The notes under the pieces were generated by a model. The model made no database searches, was not told where the DNA came from, and saw nothing but the letters and a program-made list of their open reading frames with translations. A DNA stretch of 14,828 nucleotides, taken from positions 1 through 14,828 of the forward strand of contig CAMCTH010000040.1 in NCBI GenBank assembly GCA_945877965.1, in the 5' to 3' direction. Every line of letters begins with the position of its first letter. Position 1 is the first letter of the stretch. The stretch is from Planctomicrobium piriforme (lineage in GTDB: Bacteria; Planctomycetota; Planctomycetia; Pirellulales; PNKZ01). Below are positions 9,401-14,828 of this stretch, one piece after another. The position numbers and the translations under genes are program-made.

Positions 9401-9660
9401 GGCCGATCTTGATGACCTCGTTCGCGTTCATTCTCGGCGTCGTGCCGTTGGTGTTGGCCAGCGGCGCCGGGGCGGAAATGCGCGGGACGCTGGGGACCGC
9501 CGTCTTCAGCGGTATGCTCGGGGTCACCGTCTTCGGCATCTTCCTGACGCCGGTCTTCTACTTCGTGATCACTTGGTTCAACGACCGCAAGCGGCCGGCG
9601 ATCGTCGCATCGGCTGCGCCCGAGTCGCCGCCCGTCGCGCCCCATCCCCCGCAGCATTAG
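6451..9660 (+). CDS. RND multidrug efflux pump, HAE-1 family (MexF-like), second of two
   Basis: Second full-length RND exporter of 1069 residues, a close paralogue of the preceding pump. The GTG start overlaps the upstream TGA as GTGA, with GGAG at 6436-6439, so translation is probably coupled. Motifs: FFIDRPIF at the N-terminus, VAQYPDVTPPTV, MLYMSSQ, the helix-4 pair D415 and D416 in IGIVVDDAIVVVENVER, LGSYYVNNFNEFGR, K952 in SKNAILIVEFAK, R982 and T989 in RLRLRPILMTS. The proton-relay set is complete. The two paralogues are nearly collinear: both carry the aspartates at 415-416, and LTPVF lies at about the same residue in each. This indicates tandem duplication. The second pump has the normal C-terminus, a short Pro/Ala-rich tail without the extra helices of its neighbour. 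The two pumps may form mixed trimers, as MdtB and MdtC do, or separate homotrimers sharing one adaptor; the sequence does not decide. The stop overlaps that of the opposing small gene. Confidence 0.97.
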   Translation: MISHFFIDRPIFAAVLSIILTLAGGVAVFSLPVAQYPDVTPPTVLVTASYPGANAETVRDTVAAPIEQQVSGVENMLYMSSQCTNDGTYQLLVTFKLGMDSDMAQVLVQNRVSLAQPVIPVLVQRQGISVKKISPSTMMIVNLTSPDDRYDALFLSNYATIQIKDELGRLEGVAAVSYLGQRDYSMRAWLDPDKLASLSLSADDIVNAINDQNVQVAAGQIGQEPVAQGQQFQLTINTLGRLMDVEQFGAIVVKSADLTQNQQSSRIVRLRDVARLELGAQQYDQSCTLDGKPSVALSIFQLPGSNALQTAKGVYAKMAELEKRFPEGLEYHIVYDTTPFIEESILEVFKTLRDAIILVAIVVLVFLQSWRAALIPLVAVPVAIVGTFAAMAGLGYSLNNLSLFGLVLAIGIVVDDAIVVVENVERWLAAGLNPRDAARKAMDEVTGPVIAVALVLCSVFVPCAFISGITGQFFRQFAVTIAVSTALSALNSLTLSPALAAILLRPHGAKRDPLTKLFDFTLGWFFKGFNKTFDFTTTVYTRVVGGLLRVSIVVLAVYGGLLVLTYYEFAHTPTGFVPQQDKGFLLVNVQLPDSSSVQRTREIVAQIETIALKTEGVGHTVGISGQSLLLSTNAPNLGSLYVMLKDFEDRPHISADDVASALNRECAATIRDAVVSVFGAPPIEGLGTTGGFKIILEDRGNVGLAELQQVSDQVVNRANADPKLQGVFNGLRSNTPWIYLDIDREKCMALGVPLSQVFSTLQIYLGSYYVNNFNEFGRSWQVNVMADAESRGRVNKLLELKVPNLAKEMVPLGTIIKIRDVSGPLMLMRYNMYSATAVTGNLRPGTSSGEAITLVEQIAQQELPRTMSYDWTELTLMQLAAGNTAMYVFALAVVFVFLVLAAQYESWSLPLAVILVVPMCLLSSVIGVNIAHLDVNIFTQIGLIVLVGLASKNAILIVEFAKQEHDQGKPRREATMEACRLRLRPILMTSFAFILGVVPLVLASGAGAEMRGTLGTAVFSGMLGVTVFGIFLTPVFYFVITWFNDRKRPAIVASAAPESPPVAPHPPQH

Positions 9661-10040
9661 CGCCGCGGGCAACCGGCGGGAATACAGAGGTAGACGCCGG
9701 GCGGACACCAAGGCAACGGAAGCCACGGCTTAGCGCAGTAGTCGTTGCAGCAACCGGCCGGCGCGGGACAAACTTGCGGCAACGGCTTCGGACAGTAGTC
9801 GTTCACGCAACCGAGCGGCGCGGGGCACGGGCATGGCGCCGACTTCGGGCAATAATCATCGCGGCAACCGCAAATGGGTCCCGCCGGCGCGCTCCCGGCG
9901 GCACCGGCCATGCAGCGCCACGGCCACCACGATGCAGGCTCTCCCGCCGTCGCCGCCGAAGGAATCAAAAAGGGGACGCCCGGCATCGTGATCAGCGCCG
10001 TGATCATGACTCGCCCGACGAGAGCCTGAGCGCGGATCAT
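9657..10040 (-). CDS. Small exported Cys-rich repeat protein, function unknown
   Basis: A 127-residue protein I cannot assign to a named family. The ATG at 10040 overlaps the TGA of the TolC-like gene upstream as ATGA, so it is probably translated by coupling and real. Residues 1 to about 32 form a plausible signal peptide (R3 and R10, a hydrophobic run 11-30, then SAATA at 28-32). The mature part has 15 cysteines (43, 57, 59, 64, 70, 72, 78, 83, 91, 97, 98, 102, 112, 119, 124) and much proline. Three tandem 19-residue units begin at 58, 77 and 96, each with a GCxxDYCxK core (C59/C64, C78/C83, C97/C102; Tyr at 63, 82, 101). Export plus an array of Cys suggests disulfide-bonded repeats or metal binding at the envelope; both are inference. 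Its place behind the channel gene suggests an accessory to the outer membrane or efflux. Its TAA overlaps the stop of the convergent pump gene. Confidence 0.75.
   Translation of the reverse strand: MIRAQALVGRVMITALITMPGVPFLIPSAATAGEPASWWPWRCMAGAAGSAPAGPICGCRDDYCPKSAPCPCPAPLGCVNDYCPKPLPQVCPAPAGCCNDYCAKPWLPLPWCPPGVYLCIPAGCPRR
9699..9869 (-). repeat. Three tandem 57-bp coding repeats (19 residues each)
   Basis: Within the Cys-rich protein, residues 58-76, 77-95 and 96-114 align without gaps with a period of exactly 19 residues. The invariant positions are Gly-Cys at 1-2, Asp-Tyr-Cys at 5-7 and Lys at 9. Units 1 and 2 also share a Cys-Pro-Ala-Pro at 15-18. The DNA copies have diverged, so the conservation is at protein level rather than from a very recent duplication. 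Confidence 0.8.
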
Positions 10041-11707
10041 GGCTTCAACTCCGGCCCGGGTATGACTCGCGGGACGATCGGCAGCGGCTCAATCTTCAAC
10101 GGTTCCGGCACGACCGCCGGCATCTGCGTTTCTACGAAGTGCTCAGCGGGAGGAGCATCCAGCCGCAGGTCCCAACCGCCGCCGAGCGCGCGATAGATTT
10201 GAATCAGCCCGAGCGCGATGTTGCTTTGCGATTGGGCATACAAATTTTGCTGCTGCACGAGATTCTGTTGCAGCGTCGCGACGCGGTTGTAATCGGTCAG
10301 GCCCCCTTTGTATTGCACGGCGGCGACCTGCACGGCTTTGTCCGCCGAGGCGACGCTCTGCGCCAAATACTTGGCCTGCTGCTGCGATCGCAAGAACTGA
10401 ATGATTCCGTTTTCCGCCTCTTGGTTCGCTTGCAACACGGTCTGCTGATAAGCGGCGACCGCTTCTTGGAACGTCGCTTCTTGGAGCCGGACGTTGTTCA
10501 GAATACGGCCGTAGTTCAACAGGTTCCATTGGAACGACGGCCCGACGTTGCCTTGAAACGACTTCGGCCCCAGGAGATCGGAGAAGTTGGCCGCTCCCCA
10601 GCCGACGTTTCCCGTGATCGAGAGTGCCGGGTAGAAGTCGGCCTCGGCGACGCCGATGTACGCCGCCTGTGCGGCCGCGAGTCGCTCCTGACGCCGCACG
10701 TCGGGCCGACGTCGCAAGAGATCGGCCGGCACACCGACCGCCACGTCCACCGGCGCGCTCGGAATCGGCCCTCGGCCGAGGATCGTCTCTAAGTCTTCGA
10801 CCGGAATGCCCATCAACACACACAAGGCGTTGTTCACCGTGCGACGTTGAATTTCTAGCTGCGGTATCTGCGATTCGGTCTGCGACAAGATGCTCTGCGC
10901 CTGCTCGACGTCGAGTTCCGTCGCATCGCCTCCCTCGAATCGCGCTTTGGCAATGCCGAGCGTCTCGCGTTGCAAGGCGATGTTCGTCGTGACGTAGACT
11001 AGTTGCTGCTCGATGGCGCGCAACTGCACATAGTTCGAAGCGACGTCGCCGAGCAATGTCACCAACACGCCGTCGTAGCCTTCGACGGAAGCGTTCAAAC
11101 TCGCGTCGGCGGCTTCGATGGCCCGACGAAAGCGGCCCCAGAAGTCGATTTCCCATGCAGCGGCGAAACCGACGTCGAATTGCGAATAGAACGGCTCCGG
11201 AATAAACGATCGATTCGCTTGCGCGGTGCTCAGGCCGTTGCGGAAATAGTCTCCTTCGGCCCCTTGCGACTGCGGAAACAGATTGCCGCGCGCGATGCCG
11301 AGTTGAGCCCGCGCTTGGAGCACGCGAAAGCCGGCTTGCCGTAACGTGAGATTCTGTTGCGAGGCGCGGAACACCAAGTCGTTGAGTTGAGCATCGTTGA
11401 AAACGGTCCACCAACCGCTCAGATCGGTCGTCTCGCTGCTGACGCGCTCGTCGTCGGCATCGATCCACTTCTCTGCGACCGGCGCCGGCGGGCGCCGATA
11501 GTCCGGCCCGACCTTCAAACCGTTGCCAAAATATTCGAGGGGACTCGTGCAGCCCGCGAAGAACAACGGCATGGCGCAGAGGGCGACGACGAGCGCGCCG
11601 CGGCTACGGCGATTCGTCGTCGGGAGTCGATGTTCCGATCTGCGTGACGCATCCATCGCGAATTGAAACGGCATCCCGAGTAAAAAGGACGACGGCACCG
11701 CCGGCAT
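10037..11707 (-). CDS. Outer-membrane efflux lipoprotein, NodT/TolC family
   Basis: Outer-membrane channel protein that would complete the RND system as a trimer with a beta-barrel and a periplasmic alpha-barrel. The longest frame has 556 residues. A lipoprotein signal ends in LFFAGC with the lipidated Cys at 53 counted from the ATG at 11707. Later ATGs at 11674 and 11656 would place this Cys at 42 or 36, nearer the usual signal length, and none has a decisive ribosome binding site; 11656 is my preferred start. Motifs: VGPDYRRPPAP after the Cys, WWTVFNDAQLNDLV, RVLQARAQLGIARGNLFPQ, AAWEIDFWGRFRRAIEAADA, then the second repeat with GVPADLLRRRPDVRRQERLA and AEADFYPALSITGNVGW. Both OEP halves are present with Ala/Gln-rich helices. 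The final 40 or so residues form a Pro/Glu-rich tail past the usual domain end. The gene is convergent with the pump operon and overlaps the Cys-rich gene by ATGA. Confidence 0.95.
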   Translation of the reverse strand: MPAVPSSFLLGMPFQFAMDASRRSEHRLPTTNRRSRGALVVALCAMPLFFAGCTSPLEYFGNGLKVGPDYRRPPAPVAEKWIDADDERVSSETTDLSGWWTVFNDAQLNDLVFRASQQNLTLRQAGFRVLQARAQLGIARGNLFPQSQGAEGDYFRNGLSTAQANRSFIPEPFYSQFDVGFAAAWEIDFWGRFRRAIEAADASLNASVEGYDGVLVTLLGDVASNYVQLRAIEQQLVYVTTNIALQRETLGIAKARFEGGDATELDVEQAQSILSQTESQIPQLEIQRRTVNNALCVLMGIPVEDLETILGRGPIPSAPVDVAVGVPADLLRRRPDVRRQERLAAAQAAYIGVAEADFYPALSITGNVGWGAANFSDLLGPKSFQGNVGPSFQWNLLNYGRILNNVRLQEATFQEAVAAYQQTVLQANQEAENGIIQFLRSQQQAKYLAQSVASADKAVQVAAVQYKGGLTDYNRVATLQQNLVQQQNLYAQSQSNIALGLIQIYRALGGGWDLRLDAPPAEHFVETQMPAVVPEPLKIEPLPIVPRVIPGPELKP

Positions 11708-11762
11708 CGACGATCCGCCGCGTCCTTACATCCGTTCTTATCGGCCAGGTCTTCGGACGTGA

Positions 11763-11784
11763 TGTAATCGAAATAATCATTACA
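11763..11784. promoter_or_regulatory. Inverted repeat upstream of the channel gene, possible operator
   Basis: TGTAAT (11763-11768) and ATTACA (11779-11784) form a perfect 6-bp inverted repeat with a 10-base centre rich in A and T. It stands out from the GC-rich surroundings. It lies about 55 bases upstream of the farthest start codon of the TolC-like gene, where a repressor or activator dimer could act. No regulator gene is present in the window. Confidence 0.35.
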
Positions 11785-12045
11785 CCTTCGCCGACGCGGG
11801 TACTGCCGGCTCGCAATCCGATGGGGCTTACGCCGACCGCCTCCCTCCTGCCCAACGCCTCTGATGGTTGGCGACTCGTCGGACGGACTCTCGGTGATGA
11901 ACGGCCGTGCAACGAAAAATGCCGGCCGAGTTCGAATGGGCCCTTGCGGAAGAAGAATGGCAATCGGCACACGCAAATTTGTGCAAGCCGATTTCTTCTA
12001 TTTGCCAAAGCTTTTCCAGGTGCGACGCGAAGCCCGTGGTCAAGT

Positions 12046-12073
12046 TGAGCGGAGCGTGTCATATTACCGCTCA
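12046..12073. promoter_or_regulatory. Inverted repeat upstream of coxB, possible operator
   Basis: TGAGCGG (12046-12052) and CCGCTCA (12067-12073) are perfect reverse complements separated by 14 bases, ending about 70 bases before the coxB ATG. The centre includes TCATATTA, the most AT-rich part of the leader. It could be a protein-binding site or a short hairpin in the 5' leader. Confidence 0.3.
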
Positions 12074-12144
12074 CTGGGAAGCGGTCGAAAGCGATTGCTC
12101 GCGATACGCCGCTGCCCGCTCGGGCCGAGTGGTTAAGGTGCCTA

Positions 12145-13167
12145 ATGGATTGGACGCTTATCGCCGAATGCCTGCCGATGCAGGAACTCTCCATCTATCG
12201 CCCCGTCACGCCCGCGGGGGAATCGATCGCGCAGCTTTCGTTTCTCGTGTTCGCCATTACCGGCGGCATCTTTCTGGTCGTCAGCGGCGTGTTGGCGTAC
12301 TGCATCGTTCGCTTTCGCCGTCGCGGTCCGAACGAGAACGAACCGCCCCAGGTGTACGGCAGCGTGCCGATCGAGCTCGCTTGGACCGCTGCCCCGCTGC
12401 TGATCGTTTTCTTCTTGGTCCTGGTGACGACGCGGACGCTGTGGGAAGTCGAAGTCGATCCGCCGCAGCCGACGGTCGGCGACAAGACGTTGTTCGTCAC
12501 GGTCGTCGGGCGGCAATGGTGGTGGGAATATCGCTACGATTATTACGACGGCAAGCCGCTCGGCTTCACAACGGCCAACGAGCTGCACATTCCGGCCGGC
12601 GACGACGACGCCCCGCGCCGGACCTTTCTCACGCTCGTATCGGCCGACGTTTGCCACAGCTTTTGGGTCCCGCGACTCGGCGGCAAGACCGACTTGATCC
12701 CCGGGCGAATCAATTCGACTTGGATCGAGACCAAGTCGCCGGGGCTCTATCTCGGTCAATGCGCTGAGTTTTGCGGCACGCAGCATGCGGGGATGCTGCT
12801 CCGGGTCGATGTCGAGGAACCGGCCGTGTTCGCCGCTTGGCTCGAGCGTGAACAAGCGAAAGTCGTCGTCGGCACGACCGAGGAATCGGCCGCGGTCGAG
12901 CGCGGTCGCGTCGCCTTTCAATCCCTCTCGTGCGTCAATTGTCATGCCGTGCGCGGCACGCCGGCCGTGGGGACGTTCGGCCCCGACCTGACGCACTTGA
13001 TGGCACGCAAAACATTAGCCTCCGGCCTGATACCGAACGATCGCGAACGTCTGCGGTCGTGGCTCGTCAATCCGCAAGCTATTAAGCCCGGCTGCCTGAT
13101 GCCGTCGTTCCAGTTGAACGACGACCAACTCGACGGCATCGTCGCGTATCTCGAAACGCTCCGCTAA
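12145..13167 (+). CDS. coxB: Cytochrome c oxidase subunit II with fused cytochrome c domain
   Basis: Subunit II of a heme-copper oxidase, which takes electrons from a cytochrome c and passes them through CuA to subunit I. The ATG at 12145 follows AAGGTG at 12135-12140. The 340-residue product has two membrane helices (about 31-55 and 78-98), then the cupredoxin domain with the aromatic patch QWWWEYRY. All CuA ligands are visible: H171 in CHSFWVP, then C206, E208, C210, H214 and M217 in CAEFCGTQHAGM. A C-terminal class I cytochrome c domain follows with heme motif CVNCH (C263, C266, H267) and probable distal Met M319 in CLMPSF, as in caa3-type oxidases. There is no clear cleavable signal peptide before helix 1, and a later Met at residue 12 (12178) is a possible start. 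coxA follows 26 bases downstream, so the two are almost certainly co-transcribed. Confidence 0.97.
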   Translation: MDWTLIAECLPMQELSIYRPVTPAGESIAQLSFLVFAITGGIFLVVSGVLAYCIVRFRRRGPNENEPPQVYGSVPIELAWTAAPLLIVFFLVLVTTRTLWEVEVDPPQPTVGDKTLFVTVVGRQWWWEYRYDYYDGKPLGFTTANELHIPAGDDDAPRRTFLTLVSADVCHSFWVPRLGGKTDLIPGRINSTWIETKSPGLYLGQCAEFCGTQHAGMLLRVDVEEPAVFAAWLEREQAKVVVGTTEESAAVERGRVAFQSLSCVNCHAVRGTPAVGTFGPDLTHLMARKTLASGLIPNDRERLRSWLVNPQAIKPGCLMPSFQLNDDQLDGIVAYLETLR

Positions 13168-13193
13168 CCGTCCCTAAGAACGCAAGCACGCGT

Positions 13194-14828
13194 ATGGCTC
13201 TCGTCGAACCGCACACGAAATCGTCGTCGCCGCCTGCCGATTGGGCGGCCGTGCTGCACGATTGGACGACGACGGTCGACCACAAGAAGGTCGGCATTCT
13301 CTATGTGCTGCTCAGCCTCGTGTTTCTTGTCATCGCCGGCATCGAAGCGCTGCTTATTCGTTGGCAACTCTTCTTTCCGCGCAACGATTTTTTGCAGCCC
13401 GATACGTTCAATCAGTTCTTCACGATGCACGGCACCACGATGGTCTTCTTCGTGGGAATGCCGATCCTGATCGGCATCGGCAACTACCTGGTGCCGCTGA
13501 TGATCGGGGCCCGCGACATGGCGTTTCCGCGGATGAATGCACTCGGCGTCTGGCTGACGTTGTTCGGCGGCTTGCTGACGTACGCTAGTTTTATGACCGG
13601 CGGCGCCCCGGCCATCGGCTGGTTCGCCTACGCGCCGCTGACGGAGAAGACGTTCGCCCGCACCTCGGCCACCGACCTCTGGGCGCTGGGGCTGCTAGTC
13701 AGCGGCGTCGGCACGCTCACGGCCGGCATCAATTTCATCGCCACGATCCTGGCGATGCGGGCTCCCGGTATGACGCTGCGGAAGATCCCCTTCTTCGTCT
13801 GGACGATGCTCTGGACGTCGGTGCAGATCATCATCGCCATCCCGCCGCTCACCGCGGCGCTGGTCATGGTGCTGCTCGATCGCAATGCCGACGCGCACTT
13901 CTTCGACGTGCAGAACGGCGGCTCGGCGTTGTTGTGGCAACACCTGTTTTGGTTCTTCGGACACCCGGAGGTGTACATCCTGATCTTGCCGGCCTTCGGC
14001 ATGATCTCGGAGGTGATTCCGGTCTTCTCGCGCAAGGTCTTGTTCGGCTACGAGTTCATGGCCGCCGCGACGGCTGCCATCGCGTTCATCAGCATGGGTG
14101 TGTGGGCCCATCACATGTTCGTCGTCGGCATGAGCCGGACGCTCGATCTCTACTTCGCCGCGGCCAGCTTGCTCGTGTCGGTGCCGACGGGGATCAAGTT
14201 TTTCAACTGGCTGGCGACGATGTACGGCGGACGGATTTGGTTCGCCTCGCCGATGCTCTTCGCTTGCGGCTTCCTCTCAATGTTCCTCATCGGCGGGCTC
14301 ACCGGCATCATGCTCGCCGCCGCGCCGTTCAACTTCCAACTCTCCGACAGCTACTTCGTCGTCGGCCACTTTCATTGGGTCCTCATCGGCGGCACGCTGT
14401 TCGGCATCTTCGCCGGCATTCATTACTGGTATCGGAAAGTCACGGGCCGCATGCTCTCTGAGCGGTTGGCGCGATGGCAATTCTGGTTGCTGCTGATCGG
14501 TTTCATCCTGACGTTCGGCCCGATGCACATCGCGGGGATGCTCGGCATGCCGCGGCGGATTTATACCTACGAAGCCGACCGCGGTTGGGCGATTTGGAAT
14601 CAACTCACCACGATCGGCGCGTTCCTCCAAGCCCCCAGCTATCTGCTGTTCGTCATCAACATCACTTGGTCGTTCTTCCACGGTCGCCGCGCCGGCGACG
14701 ATCCGTGGGACGCTTGGACGCTTGAGTGGACGACGACTTCGCCGCCGCCGTCGTACAACTTCGAAACCATCCCCGTCGTCGCCAGCCGTCGCCCGCTCTG
14801 GGATCTTAAGCATCCCGACGATCCTGAT
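13194..14828 (+). CDS. coxA: Cytochrome c oxidase subunit I (A1-type), runs off the right edge
   Basis: Catalytic subunit of the proton-pumping heme-copper oxidase; it reduces O2 to water in the cytoplasmic membrane. From the ATG at 13194 there are 545 codons in frame without a stop to the window end. The last stretch includes DPWDAWTLEW and SPPPSYNF, which lie near the C-terminus of the family, so only the last part is missing. Ligands: H79 and H394 for the low-spin heme, H392 for the active-site heme, and H257, H306 and H307 for CuB. Y261 in GHPEVY is the Tyr expected to be cross-linked to H257. D-channel residues D108 (ARDMAFPRMN) and E259 (GHPEVY) are present, as are the K-channel residues T332 and K335 (TGIKFFNW). 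The Glu in GHPEV marks the A1 subfamily. The pairing with a cytochrome c-fused CoxB points to a caa3-like enzyme. Further cox genes probably lie beyond the edge. Confidence 0.97.
   Translation, partial: MALVEPHTKSSSPPADWAAVLHDWTTTVDHKKVGILYVLLSLVFLVIAGIEALLIRWQLFFPRNDFLQPDTFNQFFTMHGTTMVFFVGMPILIGIGNYLVPLMIGARDMAFPRMNALGVWLTLFGGLLTYASFMTGGAPAIGWFAYAPLTEKTFARTSATDLWALGLLVSGVGTLTAGINFIATILAMRAPGMTLRKIPFFVWTMLWTSVQIIIAIPPLTAALVMVLLDRNADAHFFDVQNGGSALLWQHLFWFFGHPEVYILILPAFGMISEVIPVFSRKVLFGYEFMAAATAAIAFISMGVWAHHMFVVGMSRTLDLYFAAASLLVSVPTGIKFFNWLATMYGGRIWFASPMLFACGFLSMFLIGGLTGIMLAAAPFNFQLSDSYFVVGHFHWVLIGGTLFGIFAGIHYWYRKVTGRMLSERLARWQFWLLLIGFILTFGPMHIAGMLGMPRRIYTYEADRGWAIWNQLTTIGAFLQAPSYLLFVINITWSFFHGRRAGDDPWDAWTLEWTTTSPPPSYNFETIPVVASRRPLWDLKHPDDPD

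Larger units (their letters stand above)
11708..12144. other. Divergent regulatory region between the channel and oxidase operons
   Basis: About 437 bases between two divergently transcribed operons. I find no gene with a recognisable domain in either strand; the open frames here look like chance readings of GC-rich DNA. An AT-rich patch at about 11760-11785 with an inverted repeat lies on the channel side, and a second inverted repeat lies near the oxidase operon; both are listed separately. I could not place convincing -35/-10 pairs. No tRNA or terminator was identified. Confidence 0.6.

Noticed and set aside
12118..12142. GGCCGAGTGGTTAAGGTGCC before coxB resembling the D-arm of tRNA-Ser/Leu
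   Set aside because: The remaining tRNA parts are absent and coxB starts immediately after; the AAGGTG serves as its ribosome binding site. Chance similarity.
11604..12194. Minus-strand frame of 196 codons, and the 286-codon plus-strand frame at 11907-12767
   Set aside because: Low-complexity Arg/Ser/Ala-rich readings without domains; the plus-strand one overlaps coxB out of frame and the minus-strand one overlaps the channel gene start out of frame.
1..14828. CRISPR array, insertion sequence, phage genes or a defence system
   Set aside because: No spaced direct repeats of CRISPR type, no transposase or integrase motifs, no nuclease or toxin-antitoxin pair seen. The only tandem repeat is the coding one at 9699-9869.

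Overview
The window comes from a GC-rich Gram-negative bacterium. It encodes a tripartite envelope efflux system with an outer-membrane lipoprotein, and an A1-type cytochrome c oxidase whose subunit II carries a fused C-type cytochrome domain. My best guess is a planctomycete of the Pirellula type. The grounds are the fused CoxB, the style of the MFS and TauE proteins, a Cys/Pro-rich exported small protein and frequent GTG starts. This is an inference from protein style; no marker gene is present.

Layout. (1) Positions 1-597, minus strand: N-terminal half of an MFS transporter, running off the left edge. Its probable promoter near 776-807 has a perfect 8-bp palindrome between the -35 and -10 boxes. 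(2) 838-1264, plus: a decayed TauE/SafE-type permease, recognisable in fragments across shifted frames. (3) 1265-1656: mostly non-coding, with a weak promoter candidate. (4) 1657-9660, plus: an RND efflux operon of the MexEF type, with one periplasmic adaptor and two tandem full-length MexF-like pumps. The second pump starts inside the stop of the first (GTGA overlap). (5) 9657-11707, minus: a NodT/TolC-type outer-membrane lipoprotein followed by a small exported Cys-rich protein. The pair are coupled by an ATGA overlap and converge head-on with the pump operon, so that the two stop codons overlap. (6) 11708-12144: divergent regulatory region with two inverted repeats. (7) 12145-14828, plus: coxB-coxA, with coxA running off the right edge only a little before its expected end.

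How the genes work together. The adaptor, one or both RND pumps and the TolC-like channel would form a proton-driven export machine spanning both membranes. The channel gene is on the opposite strand, so it must be transcribed separately. The small Cys-rich protein is co-translated with the channel and may be an accessory of the envelope or the efflux complex. The oxidase genes form a separate respiratory operon.

Most of the window belongs to well-known families. The least explained elements are the three-fold 19-residue Cys-rich repeat protein and the C-terminal two-helix extension on the first pump.
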